A stretch of DNA of 64,000 bases from Norana najaformis (Eukaryota; Annelida; Clitellata; Crassiclitellata; Hormogastridae): the NCBI GenBank assembly GCA_964023275.1, contig OZ029927.1:15105952-15169951 (forward strand), given 5' to 3'. The notes beneath the pieces were generated by a model, which was given only the letters and a program-made list of their open reading frames with translations, searched no databases and was not told the origin of the DNA. The position numbers and the translations under genes are program-made. Positions 35,919 through 48,900 of this stretch are shown here, in pieces. Position 1 is the first letter of the stretch. Each line of letters starts with the position of its first letter.

Positions 35919-36916
35919 ATGAATAAGAGTATGAAATCAAGGGCTCAACTGGACGACACTGTCCCAATGAAGTGTACGATCGAGAGTTCATACAGTGTTA
36001 AAGACCATACGGTGAGCCTTTACGGTTTATGTTTTTTTATCCCGGCGTAATTTGCGTATTTGATTTTGTAATATGTCGTGGCATTGTTTGGTAGTTCGTA
36101 GTATTGTTTCTGAATATTAAACTTTGGACACTTCCCTGAGACAAAGTCATCTATGTAATATCACGTGAGTCCGCAACAATAAGGTCACTTCAAGCTCACG
36201 TAGAGAGTTTTGAAAGAAAATGGATCTGTTCTTAAAGATTGCGCTTCCAAACTTGTCTTGCTGCTACTTTCGTGTTTGGTAGAACCAGCTAAACTTAATA
36301 ATCATTTGAGCTATATGCGTTTTGGTACATGTAAATCAATATTTTCAATACTCAAATTACCTCTGCCTCAGAATGTCGACTGAATTTGCTTGAAGGCAGA
36401 TCATGACCTGGAACCGAACCCTTTCTGCCTATTGATTTTGTTTTGACTCAGCGCCTGTTCCGCGACTTGGATTTCGTTGGGCGCTGTAGAAGTCTTGAGA
36501 TTACGATTATTATTATGATAACAATCAAACTTGGAAACAGAGGCCCATTGAAGTACAGGCGTATTTGAAGCACTATAAGTCACAGGAACTAATTAAGTTC
36601 CCAATCCACTTTAGAATTAAGAAACAAAACAAATATCTAATTGTCAAATGTTTATTAACATGCGTAGATGAGCAAAATATAAAATTTATCGTAATACTTG
36701 TAGTCAGAGTCTGATTATGATTAACTTCCATCATTTATAAAGCCAGGTCTGTAGATTTACATGTAGTTGCATTTCACATCGGGCTAAACTCCATGAAACA
36801 CAATTGGTGACATATTTCATAAGGAGCATCTCATGCAGATTTGAGGCTTGTTCAGGTTTTAAGAGATATGCTTAGAGTATACTTTGAACATTTTCAATGC
36901 ATTGTGTATAACTGTC

Positions 36917-36947
<31 letters not shown>

Positions 36948-39900
36948 TGTATGTATGTATGTATGTATTCTATGTATCAAAACATTTATTAATGTATCAG
37001 AATATTTATAAACCTTTCAAGAACTTTTCATAAGTGCTGTGTACACAGCTGTCTAACTTGGAACTTAAGGTAACTGGATAGTTGAAATGAATTGTCTTCT
37101 CTTTGGAATAGGAGTATTCAGTCAATGTTCAGTTCGGACCAATCCCCGAAACGAGCTGGAAAATCACTAAGCGATACAGTGATTTTTCTGCTCTGGATAT
37201 CGTGCTGAAAAATGCCGGCTTTGATCTGCAACTTCCTCCAAAAAAAGTCTTTGGCAAGATGGAAAGCGATTTCATTGCTCAAAGACAGCAAGGCCTTCAG
37301 GTTATTCCTTTTGCTTACTTTTAAAATAACTCTTACAGAGGATTTACTGTATTTTTTAATAGCTGCCAACATTGTAAAAAGAACTAATGCATTTTAATCT
37401 TTAACATTTAATTGTAGCCTACATTAACTGACGACCCAAGCTGCATCTTGAACTTTTAAATTTTTTTGGCATGACTGAAATTCGAGATTCTACAGTCACT
37501 ATATATATATAGCATATATATAAAGTCTCAACTGTGTTATCTGGGAATTTATTTATAATGAAGTGCATTTTAAACAGAGTCAAGTGTATTACTAATGCGA
37601 AAATGACTCACCATTTCTAGCGTGGCTCTTATGCTGTTACTGATAAGCAGCATGATACGTGACAGTATTATCCTGTTATCAGATGTTTAGCAACTGTGGA
37701 CAGCTTTGATCAATTATTATTGTTAAACAGGCATTTATAATACTTGCAGTGGGGCAAGAGTAACAAAATCCACAAGAGCCAGATGTAGTGTAAATCTTTG
37801 GAACTATGAGATACCTGAATCTGTACCTGAATCTATGTAAATTTGATTTGCGTTGTAGAATTTCTTGAATGCTATTCTTAGCTGCCAGTGGGTTTCCTTC
37901 TGTCTTGATGTCAAGCTTTTTCTGTGTCCCCCAAGTTTTCTTAACATCAGTTACCAAGGTGAGAATTGGATACCAGTTATTCTATGGTTATTGAAATGTG
38001 TATCTTACGTGTTGCAACACAAAGCAAGTAAATATTCTCAGAGTATATTTTGAACATATTCAATGCAATGTGTGGAACTGTCAAGTATGTATATATGTAT
38101 GTATGTATGTATGCATTCATGTATGTAGGTATGTATGTGTGTATGTATGTATTCGTGTATGTATGTAGGTATGTATGTATGTATTCATGTATGTATGTAT
38201 GTATGTATGTATTCATGTATGTAGGTATGTATGTGTGTATGTATGTAGGTATTCATGTATGTAGGTATGTATGTGTGTATGTATGTGTGTATTCATGTAT
38301 GTATGTAGGTATGTATGTATGTATTCATGTATGTATGTATGTATGTATTCATGTATGTAGGTATGTATGTGTGTATGTATGTAGGTATGTATGTATATGT
38401 ATGTGTGTATGTATGTATTCATGTATGTATGTAGGTATGTATGTATGTATTCATGTATGTAGGTATGTATGTGTGTATGTATGTATTCATGTATGTATGT
38501 AGGTATGTATGTATGTATTCATGTATGTATGTATGTATGTATGTATGTATTCATGTATGTAGGTATGTATGTGTGTATGTATGTATTATGCATGTATGTA
38601 GGTGTGTATGTATGTATTCATGTATGTATGTATGTATGTATGTATGTATGTATTCATGTATGTAGGTATGTATGTAGGTATGTATGTATGTATTCATGTA
38701 TGTAGGTATGTATGTGTGTATGTATGTATTCATGTATGCTTGTGCATCGCTTTGATGGTTCCTTACAATTACAGCTGCATTCTTTTGTTGTTCTCTGTTT
38801 TCGTATTCAGTGTCTAGATGAATTGAATTTATTCTTGAGGTAAATTGAATTATTCAGTCACCAGGTGAATTGTTTAACTTATTCAACAGGTGAAGTGAAT
38901 TATTTAGACTTCTGATAAATTAAGTTATTGATTTATTTAGTCTTCAGGTGAGTTGAATTAGTTAATGTCCTGGTCAGCTGATTTTTTTTAGGTGAAATGA
39001 ATTATTTAGTCTCCTGAAGAAATTTAGTTATTTAGACTCCAGGTCATTTGAATTGTTTAATCTTCAGATGAATTGAATTAGCTAATGTCCTGGTCAGTTG
39101 ATTTTTTAGACTCAAGGTGAAGTGAATTATTTAGACTCGAGGTGAACGGACGATGTGAACATCCTGTAAATGAGGCTGTATTGTCTCTCATTGACCATTT
39201 GAACGTTGTTTGGAATCTGAGCCATGCTGAACTTTATTCAGATGGTCTTTTCTTGGGTAACACGAGAAGGGGAGGAAAAGGTGGAGGAGGAGAAGGAGAA
39301 GGAGGAGGAGGAGTCACTTTACAAACGCTGTGACTTTAAGCAGGACTCAATTTTGTTGCCTGTATTATTGGCCTGCTGTTTTATAATTGTAACTGTATTA
39401 GCCTGGTACTTAACCTGTTGCATAAGGCAACTTCTTGTATAATTCGTGTAGACTAATGAATTTGCAATAGGACTGCTGTCTATGAAGGTCAGGCCAAGCA
39501 TGCTAACTGATGTCATGCTGTGATGGAATGTGTTTATGATACACGTGTGTGTGGTTTTTTGTATGGCACATTTTAAATGCAGGCAGCATGGTGAAAGAGA
39601 TGAATCGATATGTTGTGTGTCTTCTTGAATGCATCACTCTTTCTTTCATCTCTAAATTTGGGGTTTTCATTCAAGTGCGTTATTATCTTAACAGTTGAAA
39701 GTATACGATTGTTTGACCTGTTGCTGAATTGCTTTTGTACTTAAACAAGAGATCCTTCGACTTCAGTAACATGCAGATCTATTTACTGTATGTTTTTCAT
39801 AGTCAAGTGCTAAAATGTAAGTGTAAATCATCAAAATTGTTCAACTTCAGACAAAAGCTGGATCATGGAAAACAGCTTATTTTTACCGGCAGTTCGTGAG

Positions 39901-42900
39901 AGCCATGTTGTTGAGCCCGTTTCAGTGCCATGGTTGAAAGCCAGAGACACATAATGTCATTTTAGGGTAAATGTAATCAGCTTGTTATAGTGGGTGCCTG
40001 TACTATGGTAAACAAATTCTATGTGAAGTTGAAATGTTGGTGTACAAAACTCATATGATCAGGATAAAATTCCTCGTTTTTTGCTTTGGTCTTCCTTAGA
40101 TCTAATGGTTTTCAATTTTATTACAGATACTGCTTTACAAAACATTTGCATGTTTCTGAGATCTGAAAATAACTGGGAGCTTGTGGAGCCTTTGCCGTAC
40201 ATAGGTAATTTTATCATTTTTTTGCAATATTTGAAGTTTGTCAAAAGTTTCATTAGCAGATGATGTCACGTAATGAGCCAATTGTTTCCTTTTAGCAGCA
40301 AGTAAAACTGAATAGTCAGTACTCATTTTGCCTGAGCAGTTATAACATAGGGGCCAAATGTTCTGTAGGGATTAAAACTGAATAATCAGTACCGATTTTG
40401 TGAAGTGTTTAGTATGATTATTTCTCATATAGATCTATATATGTATATACACCCACACTAGTAACAAGGATATATGTATGTGTACCAGTAGCACTGAAAA
40501 AGGATATCTCTTGTCCCTCGGGAGATTGAATTTCACAATATGTTGTAGGCTGGCGATTAAGAAAATGTTACTTTCTCGTCCGTGACAGAAGCAAACCAAA
40601 GGACAAATACATTCTGACGTGGGTAGGTGACGCTGACTTATTCATATTCATAACAAGATCTTACATTTCAGTCGGTGACTTTGACTTCATCTTATTCATG
40701 TTGGTAGTTGTGCCAGTGTGATGCATGGTGACAAATCTACGGAATATGACTTTGACTTGATAAGTGGAAGGACTATATTTCATGTTTGCAAAACCCAAGA
40801 TATTACAGCAATCTTGATATGTATTAAGCGTGTAATAGCATATTTTGTGCTGAGCTTCTGCTGTGTTCTGGTTTGGCAAACTATCCCTTCTGAGGAATAT
40901 CAACTGTTACTCCTAATTCCTCCTTCTCTTATCCCATCTCTACCTTTCTTTCCCTTCCTTTCCCTATTTCTTCTCTTGTGTCTCACCCCTCAAACCTCTC
41001 CCCTGCCTGTCTCTCTCTCTCTTGTCTCTGTCCCTGTCTCTTTGCCACGCCAAGTTGACATAAATTGCTTTGCACTTATTGGACCACTGACCTGACTGAG
41101 CTGTGGTTCTAACTTTAGCCTTTTAGATGCATAGATTTATCAAGGCATATGTATATACATGTGTCACATATATATACATACATAAATACTTATATGCATG
41201 CATGAGCACTTATTTTTCATTTACTAATATACTTATTAATTATCTTTATCAAAAGTAATGGACTTGAGTTTTAAAACGATTGTTATGTTAATGATAGTTA
41301 AGATGAAATTTTGTGCTTTCTTGGAAGGTGAACTCGGCCAAGCATAGCTGTGTTAACAATGTGGCACCAAGCTGCTAATGTGGTTCATTTTATCTAACCC
41401 ACTCATCTGGTTTTCCTATTATTTTTGTTGATTTATTTTTTTTGCAAATATATTGAGACGGTCATTGTTGCTGTATTTTTTAGTGTTGTTCGCGTCCTAG
41501 TCAGTCAGTTGATGTGAATGATCTAGAACATGTCATGAAATTCATCAGTTTACTACAGGTTTGTTTCTGAATGTAGGAAAAAGTAAATAAAGAAAAATAA
41601 AACAATGTTGCAAACTTCAACCTTTCGTATCTTTTAGTGTCTTAGCCATGCATTTTCAGTTTCACAGGTTACAGCAGGATTCAAGCCATGGACTTGATGA
41701 TAAAAGACCAACGTGCTAATAAGCAACCATGTTCTGCAGCTGACAGACCTTTTGTTGATCATGTAGTGACTCATTGTTAATTACAGTTTTAGATTTTAGA
41801 TTCTCTTTTCTGAAGTGTGTTAGGATAACATGCTGGTCTCTCAACCGAGAAGTTGGGGTATAGGTGTCAGAATTTTGGGAAAATATGCCCCAGGTACTTG
41901 AGTCCATTCTGAGCTCCATTCTGAGTGACTGCCCATCACTTCATCCAACAACTGCCCTAGAGACTAAAGAAATATATTACTCTGTTTGCTTCACTGATGG
42001 ATAACTGTCACCTGCTAACCAATACCTCTCACCCCATGGATTCACAAGTTTATGACAGTTGTCGTTATTAAACCATAAGTCCATGACTAATACAGCAATC
42101 TGGTACAGATATGCATTCATGGCCTAGATGTCACCCTTCAGGCTGACACGGGCCTTGTAGTGGGTTGAAATCCCACCACAGTAGAAAAATGTTTTGAGAC
42201 TTTGCTGGCCACCCACCTTCATTTTCCAAGGCTTAGGAACATGAAGCTCCTAACAATGCATACCCATGGTTGCCTTTTGCTGCATACCCATGGTTGCCTT
42301 TTGAAGTTAAGTCAAGGCATTGCTTTCTTCTTCGAAGGCTATTCTTCAACAGGCAACACTTACCCCAACAGCAGTTTGTATGCTGACGATATGGTGAGAA
42401 TATGAAAATATTCCCATATTGGCTTTTATGTGGGACATATGAAGTACGTTGGGAATATTTTCATATTCTCATCATATTTTCAACTTATGATGTTGCTGCT
42501 GTTGTTTATGATATTAAATTGTAGAATCAAGAAAAAATATTTTTAAGACTGGGTAGCTTTCATGTTGTTGTTGATAATTTTTTCTTACCTGTACAGCATC
42601 CTGGCATTGAGCCAGCGATTTTTGCTGCTTGCAACAACACTTGTTCGGTTACAGTACGAAAGTTTTACGAAAAAGGAACCGTCAGGGATCAGATGTGCAA
42701 TGTGAGTGTGCAATATGATCTCCTTGATCATGTTGTCTGGATTTGAGATTCTAAAACTTTGTTTTTTATCGAAAATAAAACATACTCTGAATTTTACACT
42801 TCTGTACTTAGAGCATGGATAAGAGCTAATGACTTATGATGCAGTTGGTATGATCTGCACAAGGAATCAACAAATGCAATCAGTGAATCAATTAATCAAT

Positions 42901-45900
42901 CACTTAATAGAGCAAGCAATTATTCATTCAGATTGGGACGCGGTGGTGTAGTGGTATGGTCTGTGCCTCGTAACCGGAGGGTCATGGGTTCGAATCTACC
43001 TTAAGCCACTGTATAGTGACCTTGGACAAGTTGCTCACCCACAATTGTCTGTGAGGAAGGCAACGGAAAACCACCTCACTCATCTCATCCCCGGGTGGCA
43101 TAAAGCCAATGGACCTGCCTTCGGGCAGAGAACTCTTCATCATCGTCATCAGTCAATCAGGTATATAGATAGCATTGCAATCAATCAATCAGTTTAACTG
43201 CAGAATAGTGTTTGATTGGGAAAGAGAAGGTGATTTTGAATAGGTAAAAATTTGTCTCTGTTTCTGAATAAAGGCAAAGCCGACACTGCATTATCTCAAG
43301 AAATATGGACATCCAAAAACTTACCGACCTATTCCAGTGACAGAAATCAAATCATTTGGAAGACACATTCTGGAAACGCTAAAGTTTCTGCACGAGAAAG
43401 GATTTCCTTATGGTAAATGTTTCCTTTGGTTGCTACAAATTGCATTCCTGTTCATATGTTCTTCAGTTCTTTACCAGAATTTGAAATGTTTATTGCTCAG
43501 CCAACTCATCTAATTTCTATTTAGGATAGACTTTTCAGATTATTTTTTAGAAATAGGTTATTTGTGTATACTAGAATTAGCTTTTATGGTTGGGCTGAAT
43601 GCTTTTGATCGTTGCCAATTTGATTTGAACTGCTAAGGACACACAATAACCATACACAGTTCAGTGAGTTACTTAGCCAAATGCTTGAACAAATCAAGTT
43701 TAAAGCTAAACACTGGCCTCTTAAAAATGTTTAAGGTATTTAATTTAAAACCGTTGTATTGTTTCATTTTACCAGTACTGCGCTTTGTATTACTTTATGC
43801 ATTTCATTGTCAGCTTTGAGCAATTGTCTTTGTGCTAATAAAGATCGCTTACTTACTTATTTTCTCTCTGCTTCCTTCTTCTTTCCTTCTGTCACCAGGC
43901 AGTGTCACTGTTGGCCCATGAATATATATAGATCTTTTGAATATGTTGGATATTTGGATTCAGTGGGTAGACACAAGTGTATGAAATTATTTTCGTGTTG
44001 TAGTTCATCTGCATGCAGGCAATGTGGTGATTAGTAATGGACTGCCTTGTCTGTTGGACTTGGAGAACTGGGCAGTTGGAGTTCCGTCTTTGCATCGTCC
44101 ACTTTATTCCAAGCTACACAGACTACAGGTAATTGGTCTCGTAGTGCTACATGTAGCTCTACTAGTAGCTCTGCTGTTGCTAACTGACTCAATTGTAATT
44201 GCAGTTGTAACTGTAGCAGCACATTTACCCTCTGCCTCGTAAAAGCCTCTCAGTCTACTTAGCTGTTAGTCTGATGCGGAGTACTGTAGCTGAACTTCGT
44301 AATTGAAGCCAATTTTAGCCAAGTATTTTTGCAGAGTATTTTAGGCAAGTACTGTAGCCAAGTATTTGAGCTGAACATTGTATTTGAGCATATTAGCGGA
44401 GTGTATTTTTGCAGCAGTTTTTTATTATTGACAAATTCATGTTTTATTGGAGCTTTAATCTTCCCTTACATTGTCTTACATTACCTTATTTTACTTAACA
44501 TTATTTCGTAGCTATTGAGAGTTTAATTTGTTGTTGAGTAGACGTTGGAATCAATCGAGATGTTTAGTTTTGGTCACTTGCTCTATGAACTAGCCACTGG
44601 TCACCTGTTGGTGACTCCGACCTTAGATGAAGCCACTCCACTGGACAACTGTTCACCAGATTTCAGTGAGTTTTATCTCAATATTTTATCATAACTAAAT
44701 GTCATTTTACCCTCTCTATTTGACTGCTATAGAAGTTCTAAGATTTAGTTGGTATTTCACTCAGCTGTCTTAATTGTTGGCAGCTGGGCCATTGCATCTG
44801 ACGTGTTAAATAAGGTCTCAGCTGCTTTCTGCTTGCTTGCCGTTTGTCCATTTTGTCTATTAATGTACAACAATCTTTCAGAGTTTTATGACTTAATAAT
44901 GAAACGGTTCTAGAATGATGCAATATATCTTCCACAGAATCGCTATTGGTTTCCATTCTTGGAGAAACTGCTTCAAAGACCGGACTGCCAACAATTTCTG
45001 ACCTCATCTCTCATCCGTATGTACATGAGTTTCTATGCATTTCTCTTAAAAATTCATAACAACCTAGATTTCTCAGTTGAATGTTTGCAAATGTTTGAAT
45101 GTTTCATCTCCATTCTGCCTTCATTAGTAGATTGCTAGCCTGTCTCATACAGAACATCTGTATTCTGCACATTATTTTGGCAGAATATCCCTTCTGGGAT
45201 AAATCCTCTTTCTGCTCATTATTGCAACCTTTTTCTATATATTATTTGCAGTATGGTGCCAGTATTACAGTACAAATGTACCCGAGGGACCATGGACCCC
45301 GCATGTAAAGCTGTTATTATATAGATGTAAAACTAAAAATGTTTTGAATTCTTTGTTGTCCATTGATCGATTGCCTTGTGCACACGTTAGCTGAGCTATA
45401 GAAGTTCTACGATATAGTTGTCAGCATGTGCTAAAGCATGTTAGAATGTTCGCAATATTTTTGGAGCTGAATAACTTTTATAAATGTGTCTTTGTTACAG
45501 ATTCTTCCAAGGTGTACAGCTGACAGCCAGTGATGGGATAACTGCAAAAGTTCCGGGAAAACTGAAGGAAATCTTGAAGGCTGGACGGGAAGTCAGTGAA
45601 CAGCAGCTAAGAGATGAACAGCGCTTGGTAAATGAAGCATCAGCAAATTGGAACACTTGTGAACACGTGAACATATAAACACATGACCACATGAACACAC
45701 TTGAACAAACTTGAACTCATATGGATGCACTTGAAGACATTTGAACAAGTGAACACACAAACACACTTGAACACACTTGAACTCATATGGACACACTTGA
45801 AGACATTTGATTACCTGTGATCACATAAATTCATGAATACACTAGAATTCATATGGATGCCTATGAAGACATTTTGACACACGTGAACCCATGTGAAAAA

Positions 45901-48900
45901 TGTGTAAGCATTTGAACATGTGCCATGAAATAGGTTAGCATGAAGTGATATATAAATACTACTCGTTTGCTATTTATTTCTTAATATTTTTATACCACTG
46001 CTATCTAGTGACAAGCATCAGTCAATGACTTGCTCTTGGTCCCTGCTTAGTGACAATCCAATGGAAGTGTTAATCTACGCCTACAAGTTAAGTGCTCATC
46101 CAGTCGTAAGTTGTGTTATTCATTGAACGGCAGTCCCATTACTAAACATAGTGCAATTCAAATCAAACTTCAAAAGATTAGGTAAGGCAAGCTAATTGTG
46201 CATTTATTACACAACAATAAAGTATAATAATTCGATCTGCTTTGATTAAATGTTGAGCTAAGTAACTCAACTGAACTTAAGTGAAGAGCCCTACAGTTTG
46301 TTCACATATTTTGATCCTGCTGAAAGTCTTTTTCGGAATATTGCCTATTGAACATACAATTTCTGCACAGATTTCAGTCGTGCCCATAGTTCTTTTTTCC
46401 TATGATTCACACCTCTTCTTCTATCTTTATATACACTTTGCACATTTTCGTTTTAGCTTCATCAGCACAGGAAAATCGCAAACGCTGAGGCGTTCTACAT
46501 GTCTCCGGAGGAGAAGATGAAACGTAAACTTCAGAAAGTGGTTCGTTAATTTTCTTTGCGTTCTGCTCAAGGTTCTGAGCGATTTATTCAGCTTTTTCAC
46601 CATGCTTAATAAGCTCTGGAGTTTTGTTTATACATGAAAAACATAGAGAAGCTCATTGCAAAGATGGAAGAATTTTGAGCGAATGTGTTGATAGCTGAAA
46701 ATGAAGACATCGGCAAAAGTTAGCTGCTGTTGTGGGCATAGGCTTCAGTTTTAACACATACAGTAAATGTTCAAGCACAGTAGTAGATTCACTCCTTTTC
46801 CAACATACTACATAGTTTGTTGTGCAGTGGTCTAGTGGTTAGCTTGCAGGATTGTTAAACCTGAGTTATGGGGTTCAAATCCTTGCCAGGGCAGACAGAC
46901 ATTTCGAGATTTATGCTCTACTTGTGCCCTCTAGTGAATTCAGCTATAAAACAAGTACACTGACTGTACGCTGTTGATGGGAAGATCAGGGACGTGCATT
47001 TAAGGCTAATGCTGTATGGGGATGTGCATGAGGAGGACTAATGTTCATGTGTATTTGCTTGTTTGTTTAATGCACATTTACATACCTTTTATTAAGACCT
47101 TTAAAGTGCCTCTCAGAGATGCCATATTTATGGATGCATATATGTACGAGTAATTTTATTTCAGTATTCTTTTCTAACTTTGCATTTGTAGAAGAGCTTG
47201 AACGAGATGAGTAACATGGACCAGTCCGAGCAGAATCTTATGTCATTTTCATCTTCTGATCCAGCTCTACTTGAGCAGACACCAGCAAAACCAGAGCGTT
47301 CAGAAGAAGCTGCTACAAACCAACCAGGTACCGTGATTCTGGGACAGTTATTCCCTTATGTAAACCACTGTGATAATGTCCTTTATGTAAACTACTGTGA
47401 TATTGCTCTCAGATGTAAACCTGTCTGTGTCTTCTGGTGTGAACCACTCTGTTCGTGTACAGGCATTTCAGCCTGACCCAAGGCAAAAGAGAACAGTTTT
47501 TGATTGTTGAAAAAAGTCCATGTAGCACCACTGGCTGCCGACAACTGCAGAAATAGGAGAAGATCTTACAGGATAGAATGTCCCACCACTAGTTTTCACC
47601 CAGTCATTTTCAGAATAAAATCAAAAGTTACAAAATTAGAAGCAGAATGCTTTAACTGGTAGAACAGAACATTTACATGGTATTCATGGTAGATATTCCA
47701 GGACTATTCTTATTTAACGGGTATCGCTAAAATGTGAATTCTGATATACACGGCCAGGATCTCAATATCGTAGATATCATCTAATTTAATTCAGCTTCGT
47801 ACAATGACTTCATTGTTGTACAACATCATTGTAACGTGGTATCTGTGGCTTCCAAAGTTTGTGTTATTATACACTGAGATTTAGTGCATCAGAGAAGAGC
47901 AGCGCTGGCATTGAAATAGTGCATTGCTATGCATTTAGAAAGATGAGACGTGGCTTTGAAATAATGGTCTGCATTTGCAGTCATCTTATATTAAATTTGT
48001 TGTCTATGCTGTGGAGCAGAGAAGACAAGGAGGACAGTTCGATAAACTGTTCCATCACGGCTTGGTTCCCGTTCCTGTTTTTGAGGTCTAGGCCAGTCAT
48101 TCAATTGTATTCTTCTAAATGCATGGTGCATGTTTATTGGGTTGAATAGAAACATTTTAACAAATCTGACTATTTTGACTTTATTGCTGACTTTATTTCT
48201 TAGCGGCTTTGGCATTTCAGCTCAACTGGTATTTATTGTCTTTACATGTTGTAACTTATTATTTTTATTATTGTGATAGTTTAGAAATTTAATGGAAGCA
48301 ACAGTGGCAGGACTATGCTTCAAAACCACACTTGATGTAAACGGTTATTATTATTATAAGAAGATTTATAAAGCGCTAGTTAATGAAACTTAATGCATCG
48401 CAAAAGTGCTAATAGCAGTTGGCTCAGTCCGATGACGAGAAAAGATGAGTCTTCAACTTCTTCTGAAAGCATTCAGTGGAGAGATCTGGTGTTCGTAGTT
48501 CGGTTGGTAGCGCGTTCCACACCGTAGGGCCGGTTAAGTCGTGAGTAGCAGTAAATGTTTTATGTGCAACACAGTACAGTACAATGCAATACTAGACAAT
48601 ACAGCCCTATATTTCTATAATCTTCTTACAACATCATTTACTAAAAGTGAAAAATGCTTTGGCTTAGTACAACACATAGTTGGATCTGCTGTGCTTCATT
48701 GCTTTTGAGGGGTTTTTAAAAGGTGCTAGACAAATATCTATGCATACATACATGCATGCATATGCATACATACATACATGCATGTTTGCATGCATGCATG
48801 TATGTACTGGGGTATGTATGTACTGGTATGTATGTATGTATTATTGTTTTTATTATTAAGTTAGATACCTGTATTCGGGAAAATTTATTAAATTAGATTA

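Noticed and set aside
38050-38817. MYVCMYV-type frames in the ATGT array
   Set aside because: Tetranucleotide-repeat artefacts inside a PXK intron.
42940-43015. tRNA gene candidate
   Set aside because: A and B boxes are present, but the acceptor stem and anticodon arm do not pair convincingly and a SINE body follows. The same applies to the other SINE heads.
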